Shown: positions 9,040 through 19,643 of the stretch, one piece after another
Layout: each line of letters opens with the position of its first letter
How positions within the stretch are numbered: position 1 is the first letter of the stretch
DNA from: Mesorhizobium sp.
GTDB lineage: Bacteria > Pseudomonadota > Alphaproteobacteria > Rhizobiales > Rhizobiaceae
DNA: 64,000 nucleotides
Direction of reading: 5' to 3'
Assembly: GCA_004020875.1 (NCBI GenBank)
Contig: SAPZ01000011.1
Coordinates: 124,001-188,000 of the forward strand
Notes under the pieces: generated by a model
Database searches by the model: none
Seen by the model: the letters and a program-made list of their open reading frames with translations, nothing else
What the model was told of the DNA's origin: nothing
Position numbers and translations under genes: made by a program

Positions 9040-10443
9040 TCAGCACTCCACCACGTTCACCGCGAGCCCACCGAGGCTGGTTTCCTTGTACTTCTCGTTC
9101 ATGTCGAGGCCGGTCTGGCGCATGGTCTCGATCGCGGCGTCGAGCGGCACGAAATGCGTACCGTCGCCCTTGATGGCCAAGGAGGCAGCGGTCACGGCTT
9201 TGACCGCGCCCAGCGCGTTGCGCTCGATGCAGGGCACCTGCACCAGGCCGCCGACCGGATCGCAGGTCATGCCGAGATGATGCTCGAGCGCGATCTCGGC
9301 GGCATTCTCCACCTGCTCAGGGCTGCCACCCATCACGGCGCACAGGCCGGCGGCGGCCATGGCCGAAGCCGAGCCCACCTCGCCCTGGCAACCGACTTCG
9401 GCCCCTGAGATCGAGGCGTTGGACTTGATGATGCCGCCGACGGCGGCGGCTGTCAGCAGGAAGTCGCGGATGCTCGGCTGATCGGCTTCGGGATGGAAAT
9501 GCAGCCAATAGCGCAGCACCGCCGGCAGCGTGCCGGCGGCGCCATTGGTCGGCGCCGTGACGACGCGGCCGCCGGCGGCGTTCTCCTCGTTGACCGCCAT
9601 GGCGTAGATCGACAGCCAGTCATTGGCGAGCAAGGGGTTGGGCCGGTTCTGCTGCCACTGTTCCTGCAGCTTGTCGTGCAGTTGCCGCGCGCGGCGACGC
9701 ACCTTCAGCCCGCCCGGCATGATGCCGTCCTGCGAAAGGCCGCGGTCGATGCAGCCCTTCATGGCGCCCCAGATCGCGTCGAGGCCCGCATCGAGCTCCT
9801 CGCGCGACATATGCTTTTCCTCGTTGGCGCGCTTCATCTCGGCGATCGAAAGCCCGCTCTTTGCAGCCATCGCCAGCATCTCGACGGCATTCTTGAAGGG
9901 ATACGGCACCTTCTTGCCCTCGGTCGTCACCGAGCCCTTAGCCTTCATGCGCTGCAGTTCTTCCTCCGAAACGACGAAGCCGCCACCGATCGAATAATAG
10001 ATGCGCTTGAGCAGCAGCCGGTCGGATGCGTCATAGGCATAGAAGGCCATGCCGTTGGCATGACCGGTCAGCGGCGTCTTGCGGTCAAGCACGAGGTCCT
10101 TGGCGGGATCGAAACGGTATCCGGGATGCCCAGGCGGTGAAATCCGCTTCTCCGCGCCGATGCGGGCGACGATGCCATCAGCCTCGTCCGGATCGACCGT
10201 CTGCGGCGTCTGGCCGGCCAGGCCAAGGATGACGGCTCGGTCCGAGCCGTGGCCGATGCCGGTATAGGCCAGCGAGCCATGCAGGCTGGCGCCGATGCGA
10301 TCGACTTTCACACCCGCCGGGCGTGGCCAGTCGCCGGCCAGGATTTCGTCGAGGAAACGGCGCGCGGCAGTCATCGGGCCCATCGTGTGCGAACTCGACG
10401 GCCCGATGCCGATCTTGAACAGGTCGAAAACCGAAAGGAACAC
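9040..10443 (-). CDS. sdaA: L-serine ammonia-lyase (iron-sulfur type)
   Basis: The enzyme deaminates L-serine to pyruvate. The 467-residue single-chain form starts [23 protein letters not shown], typical of bacterial SdaA. Cysteines expected to hold the 4Fe-4S cluster lie in [22 protein letters not shown] and [11 protein letters not shown] 10443 is chosen because CAGGAG lies 11 bases upstream and it gives the family N-terminus; the open frame runs to 10647. The gene is divergent from DUF599 and monocistronic by spacing. Confidence 0.95.
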   Translation of the reverse strand: MFLSVFDLFKIGIGPSSSHTMGPMTAARRFLDEILAGDWPRPAGVKVDRIGASLHGSLAYTGIGHGSDRAVILGLAGQTPQTVDPDEADGIVARIGAEKRISPPGHPGYRFDPAKDLVLDRKTPLTGHANGMAFYAYDASDRLLLKRIYYSIGGGFVVSEEELQRMKAKGSVTTEGKKVPYPFKNAVEMLAMAAKSGLSIAEMKRANEEKHMSREELDAGLDAIWGAMKGCIDRGLSQDGIMPGGLKVRRRARQLHDKLQEQWQQNRPNPLLANDWLSIYAMAVNEENAAGGRVVTAPTNGAAGTLPAVLRYWLHFHPEADQPSIRDFLLTAAAVGGIIKSNASISGAEVGCQGEVGSASAMAAAGLCAVMGGSPEQVENAAEIALEHHLGMTCDPVGGLVQVPCIERNALGAVKAVTAASLAIKGDGTHFVPLDAAIETMRQTGLDMNEKYKETSLGGLAVNVVEC

Positions 10444-10622
10444 GGGGCCGTTGTCTCCTGGAGGCCGATCAAGGCTTACATATAGGAATTCCCGCAATGT
10501 TTCCGCTGTTTTGCATGTCGCGGCTCGGCGGCTGCCGACCTTGTTTGCTCCGCCAGCGACATCACCCTGCCTATGCCTCCTGCCCGGTCGAAGCGCCGGC
10601 TTCGCCTGTGTTAAAAGAGCGT

Positions 10623-11342
10623 ATGGGCGACTCACTCCACCTTTCACCGGCAGATCTGGCGTCTTTGACCTTCTTCCTGATCGTCTGGGTCCTGCACACG
10701 CTCGCCTCCGACGGCAAGCTGGTCAGCCGCGTCTCGCTGACGACCGCGATGAACGCTCAGCGCGAGGCCTGGATGCGCAACATGGCCGAGCGCGAGATCC
10801 GCATCGTCGACACCGCCATCATGGGCGGCCTGCAGCAAGGCACGGCCTTCTTTGCCTCAAGCTCACTGATCGCGCTCGGCGGCTGCTTCGCCCTGCTCGG
10901 CGCCTCAGACCGCGTGCTGCAGGTGCTGGCCGACCTGCCCTTCGGCGCGACGGCGTCGCGCGAAAGCTTCCAGACCAAGGTGTTCGGCCTCGTGCTCATT
11001 CTCGCCTTCGCCTTCTTCAAATTTGGCTGGGCCTACCGGCTATTCAACTATTGCTCGATCCTGATCGGCGCGGTGCCGACCCCGCATGGCCCGGCTTCGC
11101 GCAATCCGGTCAGCGAGACCGCGGTGTGGCGGGCGACGCGCATGAACGTGCTTGCCGGCAAGCATTTCAACGCCGGGCTGCGCGCCGTCTTCTTCTCGAT
11201 CGGCTATCTCGGCTGGTTCGTCGACCCGGTCGTCTTTGTGATATCTACCCTGGTGCTTCTGGCGGTGCTGGTGCGCCGCCAGTTCTTCTCGGCGGCGCGG
11301 CAAGCGGTGCTTGGTCAGCCGCCCGGTCCGGGAAAGAACTGA
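10623..11342 (+). CDS. DUF599 domain-containing membrane protein
   Basis: The 239-residue protein has about four hydrophobic spans (near residues 10-30, 70-95, 115-145 and 200-225). Its REAWMRNMAEREIRIVDTAIMGGLQQGTAFFASSS core, with an arginine/acid cluster before the second span, is characteristic of DUF599. The start at ATG 10623 gives a normal short N-terminus; an upstream in-frame ATG would add a Cys-rich leader. The function is unknown. Its 3' end overlaps the convergent YdcF gene by 28 bases. Confidence 0.85.
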   Translation: MGDSLHLSPADLASLTFFLIVWVLHTLASDGKLVSRVSLTTAMNAQREAWMRNMAEREIRIVDTAIMGGLQQGTAFFASSSLIALGGCFALLGASDRVLQVLADLPFGATASRESFQTKVFGLVLILAFAFFKFGWAYRLFNYCSILIGAVPTPHGPASRNPVSETAVWRATRMNVLAGKHFNAGLRAVFFSIGYLGWFVDPVVFVISTLVLLAVLVRRQFFSAARQAVLGQPPGPGKN

Positions 11343-12112
11343 TCGATCTTGCCGGAAAGCCGGTAGGCGAAAAGCCCGATCCATTCGCGCACCGCCGTGG
11401 TGGTCGCCTGCACCGAGTCAACCGGATTGTCTCGATAGAAGCCGACGCCTTCCTTGCCCGAGGTGCGATAATCGACCGGCCATGGAATGGTCGCAAAGCC
11501 CGCCTTGTCGAACAGCGCCTTGGCGCGCGGCATGTGGAAGGCCGAGGTGACCAGAAGCCAGGTCTCGTCCGGTTTCGGCTCGACAAGCTTTCGCGAGAAG
11601 ACAGCATTCTCGTAGGTGTTGCGCGATTGGTCCTCGAGGATCAGGCGATCGGCCGAAACGCCGAGCGCCCCGAGCAAGCGCGGCGCCGTGTCGGCGTCGC
11701 CCTCGCCGTCGAGGAAAAGCGAGCCATTGCCGCCGGACACGACGATCTTCGCCTGGGGAAAGCGCCTGGCGAGGATCGCCGTTTCGACCATACGATCGCC
11801 GCTGCTGTTCAACTCATAACCGCCGCGCACCAGATTTATGGCGCCCTCGAAGCCGCCGCCAAGCACGACGATGCCGTCGACGTTCTCAGGCAATGGCGGC
11901 TTCGGAAAGCGTTCTTCCAGCGGGTTGAGCATCATCGCACCGACCGACGTCCAGGCCGAAAGAACCAGAATCGCGATGCCCAGCACGCTGACTGTGGCCG
12001 CCAGCCGGTGGCGCCTGAACAGCGCTGCCAACAGACCGGCAAGCAGCAGGAAGATCGCCAGGTTGATTGGCTGGCCGAAGAACCAGAAGATTTTCGATAG
12101 TAAGTAGAACAT
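11315..12112 (-). CDS. YdcF/ElyC family (DUF218) membrane protein
   Basis: The 265-residue product has two N-terminal membrane helices (about 10-30 and 38-60) and a DUF218 domain: DGIVVLGGGFEGA, KIVVSGGNG, LEDQSRNTYENAVFSRKL and LVTSAFHMPRAKALFDKAGF. ElyC-like members act in envelope biogenesis and the fold resembles Rossmann enzymes; the reaction is not established. The stop codon lies inside the 3' end of the convergent DUF599 gene. Confidence 0.88.
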   Translation of the reverse strand: MFYLLSKIFWFFGQPINLAIFLLLAGLLAALFRRHRLAATVSVLGIAILVLSAWTSVGAMMLNPLEERFPKPPLPENVDGIVVLGGGFEGAINLVRGGYELNSSGDRMVETAILARRFPQAKIVVSGGNGSLFLDGEGDADTAPRLLGALGVSADRLILEDQSRNTYENAVFSRKLVEPKPDETWLLVTSAFHMPRAKALFDKAGFATIPWPVDYRTSGKEGVGFYRDNPVDSVQATTTAVREWIGLFAYRLSGKIDQFFPGPGG

Positions 12113-12140
12113 CCCTACCCTCTTGTTGGAGGGGATGACG

Positions 12141-13706
12141 CTACCACCACTTTTCCGGCTGAAATTTGCCCGCCGCCTGCTCGATGACGTTGGCCGTCTG
12201 GAACAGCGTTTCCTCGTCGAATGGACGGCCGATGAGCTGCAGGCCGAGCGGTAGGCCCTTCCCGTCGAGGCCGGCCGGGACGGAAATGCCGGGAAGGCCC
12301 GCCATGTTCACAGTCACCGTGAAGATGTCGTTGAGATACATCTTAACCGGATCGGAGGCCATGTCCTCGTCGGCGATGCCGAAGGCGGCCGACGGGGTCG
12401 CGGGAGTCAGGATGACGTCGACGCCGGCGGCAAAGACGTTCTCGAAGTCGCGCTTGATCAGCGTGCGCACCTTCTGCGCCTGCAGATAGTAGGCGTCGTA
12501 ATAGCCGGCCGACAGCACATAGGTGCCGATCATGATGCGGCGCTTGACCTCGCGGCCGAAACCCGCGGCGCGCGTTTTCTCATACATGTCGATGATGTCC
12601 TTGCCGGGCACGCGCAAGCCGTAGCGCACGCCGTCGTAACGCGCGAGGTTCGACGAAGCCTCGGCCGGCGCCACGATATAATATGCCGGCAAGGCATATT
12701 TGGTGTGCGGCAGCGAGATGTCGACGATCTCGGCGCCTGCATCCTTCAGCCAGGCAATGCCTTTTTGCCAGAGAGCCTCGATGTCTTCCGGCATGCCGTC
12801 GACGCGATACTCCTTCGGAATGCCGACCTTCATCCCCTTGATCGGCTTGCCGATCGCCGCCTCATAGTCCGGCACCGGGCGGTCGACCGAGGTCGTGTCC
12901 TTCGGGTCGACCGAGGCCATCGACTTCAACAGGATCGCGGCGTCGCGCACGTCGCGCGCGATCGGCCCGGCCTGGTCGAGTGACGAGGCGAAAGCAACGA
13001 TGCCCCAGCGCGAGCAGCGCCCGTAGGTCGGCTTGATGCCGACCGTACCGGTGAAGGCGGCTGGCTGGCGGATCGAGCCGCCGGTGTCGGTGGCTGTGGC
13101 GCCGGCGCAGAGAAAGGCGGCCACGGACGACGCCGAGCCGCCGGACGAGCCGCCCGGCACCAGCTGGGCGTTGTCCAGCGTGCGCTGGGTCTTGGTGCCG
13201 CCGGCGGAGACGAAGCCGCCATCGCCCTGATGCGTCGTCGGCATGACCACCGTGTCAAGCCGCGAACGCCGCCACGGATTGATCACCGGACCGTAATAGG
13301 AGGTTTCGTTGGACGAACCCATGGCGAACTCGTCCATGTTGAGCTTGCCGAGCATCACCGCTCCGTCGGCCCACAGATTGGACGTTACGGTGGACTCATA
13401 GCGCGGCCTAAAACCGTCCAGCACATGGCTGCAGGCCTGGGTGTGGATGCCTTCGGTGGCGAAAAGGTCCTTGATGCCGAGCGGAATGCCTTCCAGCGCG
13501 CCGCCCTCGCCCTTGGCGAGCCTGGCATCCGAGTTCTTGGCCATGTCGCGCGCCTTGTCGGCGGTGACAGTCACATAGGCGTTCAGCACCGGATTGGCGC
13601 GCTCGATCGCCGCGAGATAGGCTTCGGTGATTTCGGCCGCGGTGATCTCCTTGCCGCGCAGCTTGGCGCGGGCCTCGGAAATGGTGAGATGTGTGAGATC
13701 GCTCAT
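12141..13706 (-). CDS. gatA: Asp-tRNA(Asn)/Glu-tRNA(Gln) amidotransferase subunit A
   Basis: GatA is the glutaminase subunit that supplies ammonia for transamidation of misacylated tRNA. The 521-residue product has the amidase signature: K79 in GIKDLF, the cis-Ser in GGSSGGSA (185-192), and the nucleophile in [10 protein letters not shown]. Between NPW and the GGSSGGSA motif there is an extra stretch of about 30 residues (roughly 148-178) compared with the short bacterial form. ATG 13706 shares its A with the TGA of the GNAT gene, so translation is probably coupled. gatB is not in the window. Confidence 0.96.
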   Translation of the reverse strand: MSDLTHLTISEARAKLRGKEITAAEITEAYLAAIERANPVLNAYVTVTADKARDMAKNSDARLAKGEGGALEGIPLGIKDLFATEGIHTQACSHVLDGFRPRYESTVTSNLWADGAVMLGKLNMDEFAMGSSNETSYYGPVINPWRRSRLDTVVMPTTHQGDGGFVSAGGTKTQRTLDNAQLVPGGSSGGSASSVAAFLCAGATATDTGGSIRQPAAFTGTVGIKPTYGRCSRWGIVAFASSLDQAGPIARDVRDAAILLKSMASVDPKDTTSVDRPVPDYEAAIGKPIKGMKVGIPKEYRVDGMPEDIEALWQKGIAWLKDAGAEIVDISLPHTKYALPAYYIVAPAEASSNLARYDGVRYGLRVPGKDIIDMYEKTRAAGFGREVKRRIMIGTYVLSAGYYDAYYLQAQKVRTLIKRDFENVFAAGVDVILTPATPSAAFGIADEDMASDPVKMYLNDIFTVTVNMAGLPGISVPAGLDGKGLPLGLQLIGRPFDEETLFQTANVIEQAAGKFQPEKWW

Positions 13707-14164
13707 CAGGCAAGGCTCTTTTCGTAAAACACTGACCATTCGGAGTCGGGATAGTCCAGCACCGGTCCGCATCGCGTGAATCCGGCGCGCTCATAGACGG
13801 TCCAGGCGGCGGGATGCCGATCGCCGGTTTCGAGAACCAGCCGCTTCAGACCTTCATGCCTGGCCAGCGCCTCGACCCGTCCGACGATCTCGGCGCCGAT
13901 CTTGCGTCCGCGGTGCGAAGGCCGCGTATACATGCGCTTGACCTCGCCGGTCGCCTCGTCGTGGCGCTTGAGCGCGCCGCAACCGACGGCAAGGCCGTTG
14001 TCGCGCGCGATGAACACCGTCGTATCCTTGTCCGCCATCTGCTCGACGGTGAGGTGATAGCAGTGCTCGGGGGGCGTCAGTTCGAGCAGAGCGGCATTGA
14101 GTTCGGCGACCAGCGCGCGCACGTCGTCCTGCAGAGGCGTCTCGACGGCGATCTCGACAGCCAC
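13706..14164 (-). CDS. GNAT family N-acetyltransferase
   Basis: A 152-residue single GNAT domain: [18 protein letters not shown] forms the central strands, [21 protein letters not shown] carries the acetyl-CoA pyrophosphate loop (RxxGxxIG), and [17 protein letters not shown] the C-terminal part. GTG 14164 follows GGAGTAGGACC and starts 4 bases after the gatC stop; the longer frame upstream lies inside gatC and is rejected. It sits between gatC and gatA and overlaps the gatA start by one base. The substrate is unknown. Confidence 0.88.
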   Translation of the reverse strand: MAVEIAVETPLQDDVRALVAELNAALLELTPPEHCYHLTVEQMADKDTTVFIARDNGLAVGCGALKRHDEATGEVKRMYTRPSHRGRKIGAEIVGRVEALARHEGLKRLVLETGDRHPAAWTVYERAGFTRCGPVLDYPDSEWSVFYEKSLA

Positions 14165-14168
14165 GGTC

Positions 14169-14456
14169 CTACTCCACCACCTTCGGAACGAGGAAGAAGT
14201 TCTCTTCGGTCGCCGGCGCATTGGCGACGATGTCGGCAGGCTTGTTGCCGTCGGTGACGACATCCTGGCGCTTCTTCATCTCCATCGGCGTGACCGAGGT
14301 CATCGGCTCGACGCCCGAAACATCGACCTCGTTCAACTGTTCGACGAAGCCGAGGATGGCGTTCAATTCGCCGGTCATGCGCTCGGCGTCCTCCTCGCTC
14401 ACCGCGATACGGGCAAGGCGCGCGACGCGCTTCACGGTCTGAAGATCAACGGACAT
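14169..14456 (-). CDS. gatC: Asp-tRNA(Asn)/Glu-tRNA(Gln) amidotransferase subunit C
   Basis: The 95-residue product matches Gat[44 protein letters not shown] and the final [11 protein letters not shown], which wraps around GatA and GatB in known structures. It stabilises the amidotransferase. It is the first gene of gatC-GNAT-gatA. Confidence 0.95.
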   Translation of the reverse strand: MSVDLQTVKRVARLARIAVSEEDAERMTGELNAILGFVEQLNEVDVSGVEPMTSVTPMEMKKRQDVVTDGNKPADIVANAPATEENFFLVPKVVE

Positions 14457-14577
14457 GTTCTTTTCGCCTCGGGAAAATCAGTGCGGGCTATAGCGGCGCT
14501 ACGCTCAGCGCGCAACACGGATGATGGTGGCCTGGTCAAACCGTGCCGCCGGCACGTCCCCCGAAACGACGAACTGC

Positions 14578-15285
14578 CTAGATCGTGATTGCTTTCCCAA
14601 TCTCCGGCAGCGCTACCGTGACGCCCGAGCCTTCCATGCCGGCGACGAACTTGTCGGCGGTCTGGTCGATCATCGGAAAGGTGCCGAAATGGCAGGGAAC
14701 GACGGTGTCGAAGCCGAAGAAGCGGCGGCAGGCAAGAGCCGCCACCGCGCCGCCCATGGTGAAGCGGTCGCCGATCGGCACGATGCCGATCTTCGGCTCG
14801 TGCAGTTCGTTTATCAGGCCCATGTCGGAGAAGATGTCGGTGTCGCCCATGTGGTATAGCGTCTTATCCTCGGGAAAATGCAGGACGAGCCCACCCGGAT
14901 TGCCGAGATAGGTGTTCGTGCCGCCTTCGCCGCCGAAGGAAGACGAATGCAGCGCCTGGACAAAAGTCGTGGTGAACGGTCCGCAATCGACGGTGCCGCC
15001 GATATTGCCCGGATTGATCTTGTCGCCGCTGACGCCCTGGCCGACGAGGTACATGCAGATCTCGAAATTGGCGACCAGCATGGCGCCGCTTTTCTTCAGC
15101 ACCTCGGCCGCGCCGCTGACATGATCGCTGTGGCCGTGGGTCAGGAGAACGTGAGTCACACCTTCCGCCGGCCCTTCCCAGCCGCCGGTCCAGGACGGAT
15201 TGCCGACCAGATAGGGATCGATGAGAATGGTGGCGTCGGTGGTCTCGATGCGGAATGCCGAATGCCCGTACCAGGTCAGTTTCAT
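14578..15285 (-). CDS. UPF0173 metal-dependent hydrolase (MBL fold)
   Basis: The 235-residue product is a metallo-beta-lactamase-fold protein of the UPF0173 group. It starts MKLTWYGHSAFRIET, holds the metal motif THGHSDHVSGA, and later MGDTDIF and VPCHFGTFP. The start at 15285 is supported by GAGGAAAG upstream; the in-frame extension to 15336 has no such site. The reaction is not known for this group. It is divergent from ruvX. Confidence 0.92.
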   Translation of the reverse strand: MKLTWYGHSAFRIETTDATILIDPYLVGNPSWTGGWEGPAEGVTHVLLTHGHSDHVSGAAEVLKKSGAMLVANFEICMYLVGQGVSGDKINPGNIGGTVDCGPFTTTFVQALHSSSFGGEGGTNTYLGNPGGLVLHFPEDKTLYHMGDTDIFSDMGLINELHEPKIGIVPIGDRFTMGGAVAALACRRFFGFDTVVPCHFGTFPMIDQTADKFVAGMEGSGVTVALPEIGKAITI

Positions 15286-15401
15286 GAATGCTTTCCTCGA
15301 TTTTGCCGTCGCCAAAGGATAGAACGCTGGCGGCAAATTTAAAGTGGCGCCCCACTCCTAAACGTCAACGGGATGTGACGCCTGGATGTCAGGGGAAGCC
15401 G

Positions 15402-15884
15402 TTGGGCATTATTTCAATCGAGGAACTGCCGGAGCGGCTTGCCGACGGCAAGACGCTCGCCGGGCTCGATCTCGGCGACAAGACGATCGGTGTCGCGGTC
15501 TCCGACCGCGGGTTGTCCTTCGCCCATCCGCGCCCGGTGATCCTGCGCAAGAAATTTTCGCTCGATGCCGCCCAACTGCTCGCTCAACTTGAAAAGGACA
15601 ATGTCGGCGCCATCGTGCTTGGGTTGCCAGTCAACATGGACGGCTCCGAAGGGCCCCGCGCGCAAAAATCGCGCGCCTTTGTCCGCAACATGGCGCCGCT
15701 TTCGGACCTGCCCTTCGTGCTGTGGGACGAACGGCTGTCAACGGTGGCGGCTGAGCGGACGCTGATCGAGATGGATTTCTCGCGCAAGAAGCGCGCCGGC
15801 AAGATCGATTCGGCGGCCGCCGCCTTTATTCTGCAGGGAGCGTTGGACCGGCTTCAGTCGCTCCGGCAAGGCCATCCTCGTTGA
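15402..15884 (+). CDS. ruvX: Holliday junction resolvase-like RuvX/YqgF
   Basis: The 160-residue product has the RNase-H-like YqgF core: [17 protein letters not shown] with the first catalytic Asp, [31 protein letters not shown], and [14 protein letters not shown]. The family is linked to pre-16S rRNA 5' processing and has been proposed as a resolvase. The best start is TTG 15402 after AGGGGAAG, giving [10 protein letters not shown]; the open frame reaches 15288 but overlaps the divergent promoter region. The last 59 bases overlap the convergent DUF6105 gene. Confidence 0.92.
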   Translation: MGIISIEELPERLADGKTLAGLDLGDKTIGVAVSDRGLSFAHPRPVILRKKFSLDAAQLLAQLEKDNVGAIVLGLPVNMDGSEGPRAQKSRAFVRNMAPLSDLPFVLWDERLSTVAAERTLIEMDFSRKKRAGKIDSAAAAFILQGALDRLQSLRQGHPR

Positions 15885-16176
15885 TGTTGCCGATATTGCC
15901 CTGCCGGCGCTGCCTGATCCATTCGGCGATGTTGCGCCGGCGCCGGAACGCCCAAAGGCCCATGAGCAGGACAAAGTCGAAAACGCAGGTCCGCGCCACC
16001 ATGCCCGGTATGATGGCCGGATCGACGCCTAGCATCTGGCCATAAAGCTGGAAGGCGAAATCGTGAACTTGCCGGCTCAGCATCGCGTAGCCGAAATTCA
16101 TGTCGTTGGCCGACAGGAAGAACCATCCCCAGAAGATGGCCATCGGAGCGGCCCAGAGTGTGAATATCGTGCGCAT
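15826..16176 (-). CDS. small membrane protein, DUF6105-like
   Basis: A 116-residue protein with two hydrophobic spans (about residues 3-22 and 58-77) and a positively charged [14 protein letters not shown] stretch after the second. It resembles the rhizobial DUF6105 family; the family name is from memory and less sure than the membrane topology. Its start shares one base with the stop of the upstream membrane protein (TGATG), so the two are likely translated together. Function unknown. Confidence 0.7.
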   Translation of the reverse strand: MRTIFTLWAAPMAIFWGWFFLSANDMNFGYAMLSRQVHDFAFQLYGQMLGVDPAIIPGMVARTCVFDFVLLMGLWAFRRRRNIAEWIRQRRQGNIGNINEDGLAGATEAGPTLPAE

Positions 16177-16742
16177 CAGCGCCTGCCTCCAGGCTTGTTC
16201 TCCGGGCGGCCGGATATGCGGGAAAGCAGCGAGCTGTGCGCGGCCCCCATCGCCATGCGCGAGGCGGCACCAACATCGCCCTCGGGCATTTTCATTGCAG
16301 CGGCAAAGGCGGAGCGGCGTTCGGCTGTCACCGCGACATAGGAGGCAAGCAGTGCCGTCATCTGAATTCCGACGATCACGAACAGGCCGTCGATGCCTTG
16401 CACCACGCCGCCGATGAGGATCAGCGAAAGCAGGGATGATGCGAAGATGAAGGCGACCCGCGCGACGCTCTCACCCGCATCCAGCCTTGCCGCGCCGTTG
16501 AGCAGGGTTTCGACAAAGGTCCAGCAGAACAACACCGCGACGGTCAGGAGCGCGACCGAAAGCGGCGCGACCAAGGCGACATTTTCAAGCTGCGGAAACC
16601 TGCCGCTCTGGATCGAGAGGCCGAGCACGCCAAGCGCCGCTGCTATGCCCCGGCTGCCATCCATGCACACATAGGCAAGCAGGGCGAAAACCACTGCCCA
16701 ATGCAAGGCCAGAACTGAGCTCAACACGTGCCGCATACGCAT
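16176..16742 (-). CDS. hypothetical four-span membrane protein
   Basis: The 188-residue product has four predicted membrane spans (about 8-25, 55-78, 92-112, 118-137) and a soluble tail of about 45 residues. No family was recognised. It overlaps the start of the DUF6105-like gene by one base, suggesting that the two proteins work together at the inner membrane. Confidence 0.72.
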   Translation of the reverse strand: MRMRHVLSSVLALHWAVVFALLAYVCMDGSRGIAAALGVLGLSIQSGRFPQLENVALVAPLSVALLTVAVLFCWTFVETLLNGAARLDAGESVARVAFIFASSLLSLILIGGVVQGIDGLFVIVGIQMTALLASYVAVTAERRSAFAAAMKMPEGDVGAASRMAMGAAHSSLLSRISGRPENKPGGRR

Positions 16743-16886
16743 CCTGCTTCGCGGAGCCCGGGCTATGGTTAACCGTTCCCTACTCCAGCAAGCGGAGATT
16801 GGGCTTTGCGAAGGTCCGCCGCAATGGAAACCATTTGTTAAGGTTAACGACTATCCACAGGACGGCAATTAGCTTTGGAAGCCGGA

Positions 16887-18515
16887 TCAGGTCACCGGCG
16901 GATAGAGCGTGTCTATGATCATGCGCGCGTCGTGGCGCGAATCGAGCATGCCGTAAGTAGTGCGCCACTGCCCGCCGAGCCGCGTTTCGACGAAAGCGTC
17001 GGCAATCCGCCCTGCTCCCAGCCTGCGAAGCTCGGCCGCGGCGGCCGAAAGCGCGAGCTGTTCCGTCAAAAGGCGCGCCGACCCTTGGTCGGTCGCGGCA
17101 ACCTGCATGGCGGCCTTCAGCACGCCGATGGTCCCGCGGCCGCCCGCGCCGAGGTCGCGGTCGATGCCGGCCAGCACTTCCTCGAACAGACCTGGCGCGC
17201 GGCCAAGCACGCGCAGCACGTCGAGCGCCATGACATTGCCCGAGCCCTCCCAGATCGCGTTGACTGGCGCCTCCCGGTAATAGCGGGCAAGCGGCGCGTC
17301 CTCGACATACCCATTGCCGCCGAGGCATTCCATTGCCTCATAAAGCAGCCCCGGCGCGATCTTGCAGACCCAGTATTTGACGACCGGCGTCATGGCGCGG
17401 GCAAAGGCCGCCTCGCCGCGATCGCTTGCCGCCTCGTCGAAGGAGCGCGCCAGCCGGAACGACAGCGCCGTGGCCGCAGCGACGTCGAGCGCCATATCGG
17501 CCAGAACCCGCTGCATCAGCGGCTGGTCAATCAGGTTCGAGCCGAACACCTGGCGGTGGCGCGTGTGGTGAACGGCCTCGGCGAGCCCTGCCCGCATCAG
17601 CGCCGAAGAAGCGACCGCGCAGTCGAGCCTGGTCAGCGTCACCATGTCCATTATGGTCTTCACGCCCGCGCCGGGATCACCGACCATCTCGCCGATCGCG
17701 TTGACGAACTCCACCTCCGACGAGGCGTTCGAGCGGTTGCCGAGCTTGTCCTTCAGCCGCTGGAAGCGGAAACCGTTGCCGGAGCCGTCGCCCAGGATGC
17801 GCGGGACAAGGAAGCAGGACAGCCCCTCCGGTGCCTGACCGAGCACCAGGAACGCGTCCGACATCGGCGCCGACATGAACCATTTGTGGCCGGTCAACCG
17901 GTAGAACCCGCTTCCCGTGCGCTCGGCTCGGGTGGTGTTGGCGCGCACGTCGGTGCCGCCCTGCTTCTCGGTCATGCCCATGCCGAGCGTCAGCCCGGCC
18001 TTCTGCACCGGCGGCTTCTGCGTCTGGTCGTATTTGCGTGTCGTCACGCGGGGCGCCCATTCGCGGAAGAGTTTCGGGCTCGCCATCAACGCCGCCAGCG
18101 ACGCGCTGGTCATGGTGATCGGGCACAGGTGCCCGGTCTCGAGCTCGGCGGTCAGATAGAAGCGCGCCGCCCTCACCTGATGACGGCGGCCGATCTCAGC
18201 ATCGCCGTTTTCCCAGACGGAAGAATGCAGGCCACCGGCTATCGAGCGGCGCATTAAGGCGTGATAGGCCGGATGATATTCGACCAGGTCGAGGCGCCGG
18301 CCCTGGCGGTCATGCGTCCGCAATTTCGGCGTGTCGGTGTTGGCGAGGCGGGCAAGCTCCTGCGCCTCCTGCGTCATCACGAACCGGCCTAGCCCGTCGA
18401 GATCCTTGCGCACGGGGTCGGAAAAACGCTCGGCAAGCTGGATGAGCAACGGATCGCCCCGCCATGCGTTGCCGCCCGTCAGCGGCGGCGGCTGGTTGAT
18501 CACCTCGTCGGTCAC
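16887..18515 (-). CDS. acyl-CoA dehydrogenase family protein, AidB-like
   Basis: The 542-residue length, N-terminal PPLTGGNAWRGDPLL and YHPAYHALMRRSI segments, and flavin-binding GMGMTEKQGGTDVRANTT / GHKWFMSAPMSDAF / MECLGGNGYVED / IWEGSGNVMALDVLR are those of AidB, the FAD protein of the adaptive response to alkylation that also shows isovaleryl-CoA dehydrogenase activity. No ada gene or other repair partner is adjacent. It is divergent from pyrB. Whether it acts in DNA protection or in acyl-CoA oxidation cannot be told here. Confidence 0.9.
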   Translation of the reverse strand: MTDEVINQPPPLTGGNAWRGDPLLIQLAERFSDPVRKDLDGLGRFVMTQEAQELARLANTDTPKLRTHDRQGRRLDLVEYHPAYHALMRRSIAGGLHSSVWENGDAEIGRRHQVRAARFYLTAELETGHLCPITMTSASLAALMASPKLFREWAPRVTTRKYDQTQKPPVQKAGLTLGMGMTEKQGGTDVRANTTRAERTGSGFYRLTGHKWFMSAPMSDAFLVLGQAPEGLSCFLVPRILGDGSGNGFRFQRLKDKLGNRSNASSEVEFVNAIGEMVGDPGAGVKTIMDMVTLTRLDCAVASSALMRAGLAEAVHHTRHRQVFGSNLIDQPLMQRVLADMALDVAAATALSFRLARSFDEAASDRGEAAFARAMTPVVKYWVCKIAPGLLYEAMECLGGNGYVEDAPLARYYREAPVNAIWEGSGNVMALDVLRVLGRAPGLFEEVLAGIDRDLGAGGRGTIGVLKAAMQVAATDQGSARLLTEQLALSAAAAELRRLGAGRIADAFVETRLGGQWRTTYGMLDSRHDARMIIDTLYPPVT

Positions 18516-18677
18516 GCGTCTTCCTTACATTCCCAGGCCGCGATCACGAATCCGAGGCCATCCGGCCTTATAGCCCAAGCGTTACGGCACGCGCGACGAA
18601 AATACCGGGGAGAACGCCCGCAATCCAAAGCTGGCGCTTGCGGCAGGCCGGACCGCACCCTATAGCAGCGCCTTGAG

Positions 18678-19643
18678 ATGACCGACGCTTCGTCCCTCCC
18701 GCTCTTTCCCCACCGCCATCTTCTGGGCATCCGCGATCTTTCCCCCACCGATATCGAGATGTTGCTCGATCGCGCCGACCGGGCCGTGTCGATCTCGCGC
18801 CAGCCTGAAAAGAAGACCTCGACGCTGCGCGGCCGTACGCAGATCAACCTGTTCTACGAGGCATCGACCCGCACGCAGTCTTCCTTCGAGCTCGCCGGCA
18901 AGCGTCTTGGCGCCGATGTCATGAACATGTCGGTGGCGAGCTCCTCGGTGAAGAAGGGCGAGACGCTTATCGACACGGCAATGACGCTGAACGCCATGCG
19001 GCCCGACATTCTGATCATCCGCCATCAGTCGGCGGGTGCCGCCGCCCTGCTCGCCCAGAAGGTGGGGTGCTCGGTGGTCAATGCCGGCGACGGCGCGCAT
19101 GAGCACCCGACGCAGGCGCTGCTCGACGCGCTGACCATCCGCCGCGCCAAGGGGCCGCTGTCGAAGCTGATCGTGGCGATCTGCGGCGACATCCTGCATT
19201 CGCGCGTCGCCCGCTCCAACATCATGCTGTTGAATGCGCTCGGCGCGCAGGTGCGCGTCGTGGCGCCCTCGACGCTGCTGCCCTCCGGCATCGACAGGAT
19301 GGGCGTGATCGTCGCGCGCTCGATGGCCGAGGGCCTGAAGGACGCCGACGTCGTGATGATGCTACGCCTGCAGCGCGAGCGCATGGAAGGCGCCTTCGTG
19401 CCGTCGATCCGCGAATATTTCCGCTATTTCGGCCTGGATGCCGAAAAGCTGAAGGCTGCCAAGGACGACGCGCTCGTCATGCATCCCGGGCCGATGAACC
19501 GTGGCGTCGAGATCGCCTCCGAGATCGCCGACGGACCGCAAAGCGTCATCCAGGAACAGGTGGAGATGGGGGTCGCCGTGCGCATGGCGGTCATGGAGGC
19601 GCTGCTTGATCCGCGCCGCAACCATGAGGGGCGCGGCGAATGA
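18678..19643 (+). CDS. pyrB: aspartate carbamoyltransferase catalytic subunit
   Basis: PyrB makes N-carbamoyl-L-aspartate in pyrimidine synthesis. The 321-residue product has the carbamoyl-phosphate loop [23 protein letters not shown], the [18 protein letters not shown] segment, and [16 protein letters not shown]. It overlaps the following dihydroorotase-like gene by 4 bases (ATGA). This arrangement is the two-gene form in which a DHOase-like partner supports the ATCase assembly. Confidence 0.96.
   Translation: MTDASSLPLFPHRHLLGIRDLSPTDIEMLLDRADRAVSISRQPEKKTSTLRGRTQINLFYEASTRTQSSFELAGKRLGADVMNMSVASSSVKKGETLIDTAMTLNAMRPDILIIRHQSAGAAALLAQKVGCSVVNAGDGAHEHPTQALLDALTIRRAKGPLSKLIVAICGDILHSRVARSNIMLLNALGAQVRVVAPSTLLPSGIDRMGVIVARSMAEGLKDADVVMMLRLQRERMEGAFVPSIREYFRYFGLDAEKLKAAKDDALVMHPGPMNRGVEIASEIADGPQSVIQEQVEMGVAVRMAVMEALLDPRRNHEGRGE

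Noticed and set aside
9040..10647. Longer sdaA start at 10647
   Set aside because: The extra 68 residues precede the normal N-terminus and overlap the divergent DUF599 gene; GTG 10443 has the ribosome site.
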